This document shows positions 11,871 through 19,900 of a stretch of 64,000 bases of DNA, one piece after another. The first letter of the stretch is position 1, and each line of letters begins with the position of its first letter. Both the position numbers and the translations under genes were made by a program. The DNA is taken from the NCBI RefSeq assembly GCF_001278075.1, contig NZ_CP011340.1, positions 6,321,501 to 6,385,500 of the forward strand, given 5' to 3'. The stretch comes from Streptomyces pristinaespiralis. Lineage in GTDB: Bacteria; Actinomycetota; Actinomycetes; Streptomycetales; Streptomycetaceae. A model generated the notes under the pieces. That model was not told the DNA's origin and made no database searches. It saw only the letters and a program-made list of their open reading frames with translations.

Positions 11871-11905
11871 ACGGGCGGGCGAACGGAAAAAGTTCGCCCG
11901 CCCGT
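11871..11905. terminator. Strong intrinsic-terminator hairpin between phoD and the tnpB-like gene
   Basis: A perfect 14-bp GC-rich stem (11871-11884 with 11892-11905) closes an A-rich 7-nt loop. It directly follows a minus-strand stop codon (11907-11905) and lies 31 bp upstream of the phoD start, so it would end transcription of a gene that once preceded phoD. Confidence 0.8.
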
Positions 11906-11987
11906 CATGAGCGGTGGACCGGCGAGTCGCCCTCCGGACCGCCGACGGCTTCCGGGAGGGCGGGGGTCGTGAACTGCTGCTGCGTGA
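11905..11987 (-). pseudogene. Probable C-terminal remnant of a lost gene upstream of phoD
   Basis: Reading the minus strand, codons from 11987 to the TGA at 11907-11905 encode about 27 residues ending PEAVGGPEGDSPVHRS. Third codon positions are almost all G or C, as in real genes here. The stop runs straight into a strong terminator. Upstream of 11987 the GC3 bias stops abruptly in the CA-rich (G+T on the plus strand) tract. The simplest reading is that the tnpB-like element replaced the 5' part of a gene. The open frame continues to 13761 only as a shadow of the tnpB-like gene. Confidence 0.35.
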
Positions 11988-12147
11988 ATGTGTATGTGTG
12001 AGTGCTGGTGTGTAGGGGTGAGTTGGTGTGGGCTGTGGTGTGTGAGGGCTCGCGGGGTGGACGGGGGTTCGTGTGTCGAATGGGTGACCTTTGCGGGGGC
12101 GGGTCGTTGGGGGTGGTGGCGGGTGTGTGCGGTCCGGTACGGAGGGG
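11985..12147 (+). other. G+T-rich leader of the tnpB-like element
   Basis: The plus strand is strongly depleted of A and C: positions 12001-12060 are about 85% G+T, with runs of TGTGTG and GGTGTG. The bias ends near the ribosome-binding site of the tnpB-like gene. No ORF is convincing. It is probably the left end of the inserted element. Confidence 0.5.
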
Positions 12148-12156
12148 GTGGACACG

Positions 12157-13785
12157 GTGGGCGGTCTGCGGGAGGTGGCGGCGCCGTTCGTGGTCACCGG
12201 ACCTTCGGGTGTGGCAGTGCGTACCCGGCTCAAGGGCCTGACGGCCGGGGACGAGGAGGTGCTGCGGCTGGTGGGTGCGCATCTCGGGTCGCTGGCCTCG
12301 CGTGATCTCAAGGCGCGGTGTGTGGAGGGTCTGGAGCACGACAGCGAGTCGTGGGCGGTCCGGAAGCGCGGCCTGACGGGGGTGTCGTCGTCGCGGTGGG
12401 CGGGGTCGGTCACGAAGGCCACGCACGATCAGTGGGCGCTCGCCCGGCGCGGCCAGGCCGCGCACATCCAGGGCCTCGAGGCCGGTGTCAAGGTGATCCG
12501 GCATCGGTTGTCGCTGCCGGTCGGGGTGAAGGGCTCGAAGCGTGCCGCGGGTGGTTACCGTTCGCGGCGGGAGTGGCATGCGAAGGCCCGGCGTCTGCGG
12601 GTGTTGGAGGACCGTCTTGGGCGGGTGCGGGCCGAGAGGGACGCGGGCCGGGTGCGTGTGGTGCGCGGCGGCCGACGGCTGGCCCGTACCCGGCATTACC
12701 TTGCCGAGGCGGGGCTGACCGCAGCCCAGTGGCGGCAGCGGTGGGAGGCCGGGCGCTGGTTCTTCCAGGCGGATGGTGAGTCGGGGAAGAGGTTCGGCAA
12801 CGAGACGATCCGCGTCACCCCCGAAGGCGATGTCAGCATCAAGCTCCCGGCCCCGCTGGCCCATCTGGCGAACGCCGCGCACGGACGGTACGCACTCGCC
12901 ACGAAGGTCTCCTTCGCGCACCGGGGCTCCGAGTGGGCGGACCGGGTGGCGGCGAACCGGGCGGTGGCCTACCGCATCCACCACGACACCGGACGCGGCC
13001 GCTGGTATCTCACCGCCTCCTGGCAGATCCCGGCCGCCCAGGCCGTTCCGCTCGAAGCCGCCCTCGCCCACGGCGTGATCGGGGTGGACACCAACGCCGA
13101 CCACCTCGCCGCCTGGCGCCTGGACACCCACGGCAACCCCATCGGCAACCCGCGCCGGTTCTTCTACACCCTGACCGGCAGCGCCCCCCACCGCGACGCC
13201 CAGGTCCGGCACGCCCTCACCCGCCTCCTGCACTGGGCCCGGTCCTGTGGCGTTAAGGCGATCGCGGTCGAGGACCTCGACTTCCAGGCCGAGAAGACCA
13301 GGGAGAAGCACGGCCGCAGGCGAAGGTTCCGGCAGCTGATCTCCGGCATGCCCACGGGCAAACTTCGTGCCCGGCTCACCTCCATGGCCGACCAGGCGGG
13401 TATGACGATCATCGCCGTCGACCCCGCCTACACCAGCAGATGGGGCGCCCAGCACTGGCAGAAGCCCCTCACCAGCCCCACCCGCACCACCAGCCGTCAC
13501 GATGCCGCGAGCATCGCGATCGGCAGACGCGCCCAAGGGCACCCGATCCGGCGACGGACGACACCGCCCCCGCACGACCAGAGCGATCGTGCGGGGCATC
13601 GGACCGTCCAGGCCGGCCCGGGCACCCTCGGGCGCGAGGAAACCCGCCCCCGCATCCCCGGACCACGCACACGATGCGTGCCCCCGGACGCGGAACGAAC
13701 GCGGGCAACCAGGGCATCCAACACCGTTCGGGGTGCCCGCAGCGACCAGGAATGGGTCCAAGACTCACTCCTGCTCACTGAATAG
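12157..13785 (+). CDS. Solitary TnpB-like RuvC nuclease (IS200/IS605 OrfB-related), no TnpA
   Basis: 542 residues from the GTG at 12157, which has GGAGGG 10 bp upstream; an in-frame GTG at 12148 is also possible. The C-terminal half shows a TnpB RuvC fold with all three acidic residues: D311 (GVIGVDTNAD), E372 (IAVEDLDF) and D449 (SRHDAASIAIGRR). The CxxC zinc-ribbon pairs normally found between the last two motifs are missing: AYTSRWGAQHWQKPL has no Cys. The N-terminal half is basic and helical. A ~90-residue Arg/Pro-rich tail follows the RuvC domain. TnpB proteins are RNA-guided DNA nucleases; activity here is inferred. No Y1 transposase gene is nearby. It ends 6 bp before the stop of the convergent DsbA-like gene. 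Confidence 0.82.
   Translation: MGGLREVAAPFVVTGPSGVAVRTRLKGLTAGDEEVLRLVGAHLGSLASRDLKARCVEGLEHDSESWAVRKRGLTGVSSSRWAGSVTKATHDQWALARRGQAAHIQGLEAGVKVIRHRLSLPVGVKGSKRAAGGYRSRREWHAKARRLRVLEDRLGRVRAERDAGRVRVVRGGRRLARTRHYLAEAGLTAAQWRQRWEAGRWFFQADGESGKRFGNETIRVTPEGDVSIKLPAPLAHLANAAHGRYALATKVSFAHRGSEWADRVAANRAVAYRIHHDTGRGRWYLTASWQIPAAQAVPLEAALAHGVIGVDTNADHLAAWRLDTHGNPIGNPRRFFYTLTGSAPHRDAQVRHALTRLLHWARSCGVKAIAVEDLDFQAEKTREKHGRRRRFRQLISGMPTGKLRARLTSMADQAGMTIIAVDPAYTSRWGAQHWQKPLTSPTRTTSRHDAASIAIGRRAQGHPIRRRTTPPPHDQSDRAGHRTVQAGPGTLGREETRPRIPGPRTRCVPPDAERTRATRASNTVRGARSDQEWVQDSLLLTE
13626..13740 (+). ncRNA. Possible omegaRNA-like structured segment at the 3' end of the tnpB-like gene
   Basis: Within 115 bp there are three hairpins: 13626-13639 (5-bp stem, 4-nt loop), 13664-13680 (6-bp stem, 5-nt loop) and a 7-bp stem pairing 13701-13707 with 13734-13740. 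In TnpB systems the guide RNA scaffold overlaps the 3' end of tnpB and extends past its stop. The hairpins are seen; calling them a guide RNA is inference, and GC-rich coding sequence can form such stems by chance. Confidence 0.25.
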
Positions 13786-13791
13786 GAACGG

Positions 13792-14607
13792 TCAGCCCGC
13801 CAGCGCCTTGTCGATCGCCGTGCTGAACTCCTGCACCGTCATGGGCGCGTTGTCGCTGCCCTCGGCGGTGACCTTCTTGCCGTCCATCTTCAGCGTCGGG
13901 GTGCCGTTCACGCCGCTCTTGTCGAACGTCTCCGACATCTTCATCGCCCAGGCGTCGAACGTCCCGTCCTCGACGTTCTTCTTGAACTCCGCGTTGCTCT
14001 TGAGCGCGGGCACCGAGTCGGCGACGTCGAGGAGGTAGGAGTCCTTCGCGAACTTGTCGTCGTTCTCCTCGGGGTGGAACTCGGCCGAGTACAGCGCCGT
14101 CTTGTAGGCGAGGAAGGCGTCCGGGCTCACGTTCAGCGCGGCGCCCAGCGCGCTCAGCGCGTTCTTGGAACCCTCGCCGTTGGTCGCGTCGTCGATGAAG
14201 GTGGCGCCGACGTACTTGATCTTGTACTTGCCGGCCTCGACGTCCTTGTCGACCGTCTCGCCGACCGCCTGCTCGAAGGTCGCGCAGACCGGGCAGCGCG
14301 AGTCCTCGTACAGTTCCAGCGTCTTCTTCGCGCTGTCCTTGCCGATGACGACGGTCGTCCCGTTCTTGCCGGAGGTGTTCTTCGGCGCGGTGACGTTCGA
14401 CTCCTCGGCCACCGACTCCCAGTGGCCGGGCTTGTTGGCCTGCATGATGCCGAAGCCGATACCGCCGGCGACGGCGAGCACCGCGATGCCCGAGCCTATG
14501 ACGACGAGCTGCCGGCGGACCTTGTCCTTCTTGGCCTGGCGCTCGCGCTCCTGGCGCAGTCGCTCGCGGGCCGCCGCCTTGTTGGCCTGGGTGTTGCGCT
14601 TGCTCAT
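13792..14607 (-). CDS. Membrane-anchored DsbA-like thiol-disulfide oxidoreductase
   Basis: 271 residues. A basic, coiled-coil-like N-terminus (many Arg/Lys/Glu) precedes one membrane segment (residues ~33-55). An extracytoplasmic thioredoxin-fold domain of the DsbA/thioredoxin_4 type follows, with the active site SRCPVC and the cis-Pro segment GVNGTPTLKMDG. It probably handles disulfide chemistry of exported proteins. The ATG at 14607 has GGAGTGAATC upstream on the minus strand. It ends 6 bp from the tnpB-like stop. A paralogue with CPAC lies at 50531. Confidence 0.92.
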   Translation of the reverse strand: MSKRNTQANKAAARERLRQERERQAKKDKVRRQLVVIGSGIAVLAVAGGIGFGIMQANKPGHWESVAEESNVTAPKNTSGKNGTTVVIGKDSAKKTLELYEDSRCPVCATFEQAVGETVDKDVEAGKYKIKYVGATFIDDATNGEGSKNALSALGAALNVSPDAFLAYKTALYSAEFHPEENDDKFAKDSYLLDVADSVPALKSNAEFKKNVEDGTFDAWAMKMSETFDKSGVNGTPTLKMDGKKVTAEGSDNAPMTVQEFSTAIDKALAG

Positions 14608-14663
14608 GGTGATTCACTCCGTGTGGGGTCGTGCGGGGACGTGAAGAAAAGGGGATCTCCGGT

Positions 14664-15371
14664 TCAGGCGCAGAGCGCGACAGGAACGGGTGGTCCCCTC
14701 CGTCCCACGGAGTGCACCAGCAGGCGGGTGCGGGAGGAGCGCGGCAGGTACCGGCCGGGACGTGCCTCCCGCCGCGCGGGGCCGGGCGCGTGCACCGCGG
14801 CCACGGCCAGCAGCAGCGGGCGGAACGCGACGGCGCCGACCGCCCGCACCAGAGCGGCCAGCGCGGCCTCGCCGCGCCGCAGCCAGGCCGCGGCCAGCAG
14901 GCCGACGCAGACGTGGGCGGCCAGCAGCAGCCAGGGCTGCGCCGGGTCGTGGCTGTTCAGTACGGCCGCGAGTCCCTGCTCGTCCCCGGGCAGCGCCGTG
15001 CCCGGCAGTGCCGAGCCGACCTCCCCGCCGCACAGCACGTCGAGACCGACGGCGCGCAGCGAACCGGCGACCGGACCGCCCGCGGGGCCGTAACAGACGT
15101 GCTGTCCGGTGGTGAAGACCGTGTCGGCGGCCAGCTCCAGCGGGATCAGGAGCCCGGCTATGCGCCAGAACCCGCGCTCCCGGCCCGACAGCGCGAAGGC
15201 GGCTGCGAACACGGCGGCGGCGAGGAAGGCGACGGTGGACAGCGGGAGCGGGGCTCGGGACAGCAGCACATGGGAGGCGGCGGACAGCGTCACGACCAGT
15301 GCCGTGAAGATCGCTGCCCGCAGCCCCCTGAGCCGCGTCCCGGAGATGTCCATCGCCGCCGAGTGTGCCAT
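14664..15371 (-). CDS. Polytopic membrane protein of unknown function
   Basis: 235 residues with about five hydrophobic segments (around residues 18-36, 45-62, 70-85, 145-165 and 172-195) and an Arg-rich C-terminal tail. Cys residues occur in HVCYG, VLCGG and HVCVG. I do not recognise the family. The ATG at 15371 has AAGGAA 3 bp upstream; an in-frame ATG lies six codons further on. It is 56 bp upstream of the DsbA-like gene on the same strand and may be co-transcribed with it, so a role in envelope redox chemistry is possible but unproven. Confidence 0.75.
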   Translation of the reverse strand: MAHSAAMDISGTRLRGLRAAIFTALVVTLSAASHVLLSRAPLPLSTVAFLAAAVFAAAFALSGRERGFWRIAGLLIPLELAADTVFTTGQHVCYGPAGGPVAGSLRAVGLDVLCGGEVGSALPGTALPGDEQGLAAVLNSHDPAQPWLLLAAHVCVGLLAAAWLRRGEAALAALVRAVGAVAFRPLLLAVAAVHAPGPARREARPGRYLPRSSRTRLLVHSVGRRGPPVPVALCA

Positions 15372-15424
15372 GTGTTCCTTAAGAGCCTCTTAAAAGAGGC
15401 CCGGCCAAGAGCGAGGGAGAAGTG

Positions 15425-16750
15425 CTAGAGGCCCGGGATCCGGCCGTTGCGGAAGAGGTCGACGAAGATCTGGTGGTCGGCCCGCGCCCGCGCGCCGTAG
15501 CGGTGCGCGAAGTCCACGAGCAGATCGCCGAAGCCCTCCTCGTCGGCGGCGATCGCCGCGTCGATGGCCCGCTCGGTGGAGAACGGCACCAGTGAGTGAC
15601 CGCTCTCGTCGTCGGCGGCGGCGTGCATGGTCGCCGTCGCCCGGCCGAGGTCCGCGACGACGGCCGCGATCTCCTCCAGGTCGTCGATGTCGGACCAGTC
15701 GAGATCCACCGCGTACGGCGAGACCTCCGCGACCAGCTGGCCGGAGCCGTCCAGCTCCGTCCATCCCAGCCACGGGTCGGCGTGGTCCTGGAGGGCACGC
15801 TGCGAGATGACCGTGCGGTGTCCCTCGTGCTGGAAGTATTCGCGGACCTGCCGGTCGGTGATGTGCCGGGAGACCGCCGGGGTCTGGGCCTGCTTCATGT
15901 AGATCACGACGTCGTTCTCCAGGGCGTCGCTGTTGCCCTCCAGCAGGATGTTGTACGAGGGCAGGCCGGCCGAGCCGATACCGATGCCGCGCCGCCCCAC
16001 GACGTCCTTGACGCGGTAGGAGTCGGGACGGGTCAGGCTGGACTCCGGCAGCGTCTCCAGATAGCCGTCGAAGGCGGCCAGGACCTTGTACCGGGTGGCC
16101 GCGTCCAGCTCGATGGAGCCGCCGCCGGACGCGAACCGGCGCTCGAAGTCACGGATCTCCGTCATCGAGTCCAGCAGCGAGAACCGGGTCAGCGAGCGCG
16201 CCATCCGCAGGGCGCCCAGCAGCGGCCCGTCCGCCGTGTCCAGGGTGAAGGGCGGCACGTCGTCGTCCTTGGCGCCGGTCGACAGGGCGTGGATCCGCTC
16301 GCGGTAGGCCGCCGCGCAGATCCGCACCAGCCCGGTGATCCGCTCGTCGCTCAGCGCCTTGGTGTAGCCGATCAGGGCCAGCGAGGCGGCCAGCCGCTTC
16401 AGGTCCCAGGTGAAGGGGCCGACGTACGCCTCGTCGAAGTCGTTGACGTTGAAGATCAGCCGGCCGTTGGCGTCCATGTACGTGCCGAAGTTCTCCGCGT
16501 GGAGATCGCCGTGGATCCACACCCGGCTCGTCCGCTCGTCCAGGTAGGGACCGGCGTGCTGTTCCCGCTCCATGTCGTTGTAGAAAAGACAGGCCGTGCC
16601 CCGGTAGAACGCGAAGGCCGAGGCCGCCATCTTGCGGAACTTGACCCGGAAGGCGGCCGGGTCGGCGGCCAGGAGCTCGCCGAATGCGGTGTCGAAGACG
16701 GCGAGGATCTCCTCGCCGCGCTGTTCGGCGGTGGGCTGCGGGACCGGCAT
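15425..16750 (-). CDS. DUF2252 protein (aminoglycoside-phosphotransferase-like fold)
   Basis: 441 residues covering the whole DUF2252 domain. The motif WIHGDLHAENFGTY, followed ~20 residues later by FNVNDFDEAYVGPF, resembles the catalytic loop and metal-binding Asp of aminoglycoside phosphotransferases and related small-molecule kinases. The fold is thus kinase-like, while the substrate is unknown. The ATG at 16750 has AGGAGG 9 bp upstream on the minus strand. It is divergent from dnaE and followed by the membrane protein gene 53 bp later. Confidence 0.88.
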   Translation of the reverse strand: MPVPQPTAEQRGEEILAVFDTAFGELLAADPAAFRVKFRKMAASAFAFYRGTACLFYNDMEREQHAGPYLDERTSRVWIHGDLHAENFGTYMDANGRLIFNVNDFDEAYVGPFTWDLKRLAASLALIGYTKALSDERITGLVRICAAAYRERIHALSTGAKDDDVPPFTLDTADGPLLGALRMARSLTRFSLLDSMTEIRDFERRFASGGGSIELDAATRYKVLAAFDGYLETLPESSLTRPDSYRVKDVVGRRGIGIGSAGLPSYNILLEGNSDALENDVVIYMKQAQTPAVSRHITDRQVREYFQHEGHRTVISQRALQDHADPWLGWTELDGSGQLVAEVSPYAVDLDWSDIDDLEEIAAVVADLGRATATMHAAADDESGHSLVPFSTERAIDAAIAADEEGFGDLLVDFAHRYGARARADHQIFVDLFRNGRIPGL

Positions 16751-16886
16751 CTCTGAGTGCCTCCTGGTACATGACAAATGGGACAGCAGTTCCGCCCCGT
16801 CCAACGCACGAAGGTACGCGGGAGTGCCCGCCCGCCGGCCGGCGACCGCCCCCTCGACGGAGAGGCTGCGCCCTCCGGCATTCCCG

Positions 16887-16914
16887 TCGAAGTGTCGGTG
16901 CGGCGACGTAGACT
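16887..16914 (+). promoter_or_regulatory. Probable dnaE promoter
   Basis: TCGAAG (16887-16892) and TAGACT (16909-16914) are separated by 16 bp and lie 72 bp upstream of the dnaE GTG. The -10 is a good TAnnnT match. Between it and the gene lies a small C-run/G-run stem (CCCCCAAAGCGGGGG, near 16925). Confidence 0.45.
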
Positions 16915-16985
16915 TCCACGCTGTCCCCCAAAGCGGGGGTCCGGGGGTCACCCCCCAGGAGATCGCAGCCCGGAGGCCCGCCGCC

Positions 16986-19900
16986 GTGACCAAGCCGCCC
17001 TTCACGCACCTTCACGTCCACACCCAGTACTCGCTGCTGGACGGTGCTGCGCGGCTCAAGGACATGTTCGAGGCGTGCAACGAGATGGGCATGACCCATA
17101 TCGCCATGTCCGACCACGGCAACCTCCACGGGGCGTACGACTTCTTCCACACCGCGAAGAAGGCCGGGGTCACGCCGATCATCGGCATCGAGGCGTACGT
17201 CGCCCCCGAGTCCCGGCGGAACAAGCGCAAGATCCAGTGGGGCCAGCCGCACCAGAAGCGCGACGACGTCTCCGGTTCCGGTGGTTACACCCACAAGACC
17301 ATCTGGGCGGCGAACGCCACCGGCCTGCACAACCTGTTCCGGCTCTCCTCCGACGCGTACGCGGAGGGCTGGCTGCAGAAGTGGCCGCGGATGGACAAGG
17401 AGACCATCTCGCAGTGGTCGCAGGGCCTGATCGCCTCCACCGGCTGCCCCTCCGGAGAGCTGCAGACCCGGCTGCGCCTCGGCCAGTTCGACGAGGCCCT
17501 GAAGTCCGCGTCCGAGTACCAGGACATCTTCGGCAAGGACCGGTACTTCCTGGAGCTGATGGACCACGGCATCGAGATCGAGCGGCGCGTCCGCGACGGA
17601 CTGCTGGAGATCGGCAAGAAGCTCGGCATCCCGCCCCTGGTCACCAACGACTCCCACTACACGTACGCGCACGAGGCCGCCGCCCACGACGCGCTGCTGT
17701 GCATCCAGACCGGCAAGAACCTCTCCGACCCCGACCGCTTCCGGTTCGACGGCACCGGCTACTACCTGAAGTCGACCGACGAGATGTACGCGATCGACTC
17801 CTCCGACGCCTGGCAGGAGGGGTGCCGCAACACCCTGCTGGTCGCGCAGCAGGTCGACACCGAGGGCATGTTCGAGGCCAAGAACCTCATGCCCAAGTTC
17901 GACATCCCCGAGGGCCACACCGAAGTCACGTGGTTCAAGGAGGAGGTCATGCGCGGCATGGAGCGCCGCTTCCCCGGCGGCATCCCGGAGGACCGCCAGA
18001 AGCAGGTCGAGTACGAGATGGACGTCATCATCCAGATGGGGTTCCCGGGGTACTTCCTCGTCGTCGCCGACTTCATCATGTGGGCCAAGAACCAGGGCAT
18101 CGCGGTGGGCCCCGGCCGTGGTTCCGCGGCCGGCTCGATCGTCGCGTACGCCATGGGCATCACCGACCTCGACCCGATCCCGCACGGCCTGATCTTCGAG
18201 CGCTTCCTCAACCCCGAGCGCGTCTCCATGCCCGACGTCGACATCGACTTCGACGAGCGCAGGCGCGTCGAGGTGATCAGGTACGTCACGGAGAAGTACG
18301 GCGCCGACAAGGTCGCCATGATCGGCACCTACGGCAAGATCAAGGCGAAGAACGCCATCAAGGACTCCGCCCGCGTGCTGGGCTACCCGTACGCGATGGG
18401 CGACCGGCTGACCAAGGCCATGCCCGCCGACGTCCTCGGCAAGGGCATCGACCTCAACGGCATCACGGACCCCTCGCACCCGCGGTACAGCGAGGCCGGC
18501 GAGATCCGCGCGATGTACGAGAACGAGCCGGACGTGAAGAAGGTCATCGACACCGCCAAGGGCGTCGAGGGCCTGGTCCGGCAGATGGGCGTGCACGCCG
18601 CCGGCGTGATCATGTCGAGCGAGACCATCACCGAACACGTCCCTGTGTGGGTCAGGCACACCGACGGCGTGACCATCACCCAGTGGGACTACCCGCAGTG
18701 CGAGTCGCTCGGCCTGCTGAAGATGGACTTCCTGGGCCTGCGCAACCTCACGATCATGGACGACGCCATCAAGATGGTGAAGTCCAACAAGGGCATCGAC
18801 CTGGAGATGCTCTCCCTGCCGCTCGACGACCCCAAGACCTTCGAGCTGCTGCAGCGCGGTGACACCCTCGGCGTCTTCCAGTTCGACGGCGGGCCCATGC
18901 GGTCCCTGCTGCGGCTGATGAAGCCCGACAACTTCGAAGACATCTCCGCCGTGTCCGCGCTCTACCGCCCGGGCCCGATGGGCATGAACTCGCACACGAA
19001 CTACGCCCTGCGCAAGAACAAGCAGCAGGAGATCACACCGATCCACCCGGAGCTGGAGGAACCGCTCCGGGAGGTCCTGGACGTCACCTACGGCCTGATC
19101 GTCTACCAGGAGCAGGTGCAGAAGGCCGCCCAGATCATCGCCGGGTACTCGCTCGGCGAGGCGGACATCCTCCGCCGCGTGATGGGCAAGAAGAAGCCCG
19201 ACGAGCTGGCGAAGAACTTCGTCCTCTTCCAGAAGGGCGCCCGCGAGAAGGGCTACAGCGACGAGGCCATCCAGGCACTGTGGGACGTGCTGGTCCCCTT
19301 CGCCGGATACGCCTTCAACAAGGCGCACTCCGCCGCGTACGGCCTGGTCTCCTACTGGACGGCGTACCTCAAGGCCAACCACCCCGCCGAATACATGGCG
19401 GCGCTGCTCACCTCGGTCAAGGACGACAAGGACAAGTCGGCCGTCTATCTGAACGAGTGCCGCCGCATGGGCATCAAGGTGCTGCCGCCCAACGTCAACG
19501 AGTCCATGTCGAACTTCGCCGCGCAGGGCGACGACGTGATCCTCTTCGGCCTCACCGCCGTGCGCAACGTCGGCCAGAACGTCGTCGAGTCGATCATCAA
19601 GACCCGTAAGGCCAAGGGGAAGTACAGCTCCTTCCCGGACTTCCTCGACAAGGTCGAGGCCGTCGTCTGCAACAAGCGCACCATCGAGTCCCTGATCAAG
19701 GCCGGCGCCTTCGACGAGATGGGCCACACCCGCAAGGGCCTGGTCGCCCACCACGAGCCGATGATCGACAACGTGGTCGCGGTCAAGCGCAAGGAGGCCG
19801 AGGGGCAGTTCGACCTCTTCGGCGGCATGGGCGAGGAAGCGAGCGACGAGCCGGGCTTCGGGCTCGACGTCGAGTTCTCCGACGTCGAATGGGACAAGTC

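Larger units (their letters stand above)
11841..12156. other. Intergenic region between phoD and the tnpB-like gene
   Basis: It holds, in order, a 12-bp palindrome next to phoD (11853-11864), a strong terminator hairpin (11871-11905), what looks like the last ~27 codons of a lost minus-strand gene (11905-11987), and a G+T-rich tract (11985-12147) leading into the tnpB-like gene. Each part is listed separately. Confidence 0.6.

Noticed and set aside
11866..11884. PHO box upstream of phoD
   Set aside because: GTTCGCC and GTTCGAC half-sites exist on the minus strand but are 12 bp apart, not 11, and one lies inside the terminator stem.
12091..12147. Upstream start of the tnpB-like protein at 12091
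   Set aside because: The added residues come from the G+T-rich leader and are Gly/Val/Arg low complexity; the ribosome-binding site favours 12157 or 12148.
11988..13761. Minus-strand open frame across the tnpB-like gene
   Set aside because: It mirrors the GC-rich tnpB-like coding sequence and has no homology. Only its last ~27 codons look genuine.
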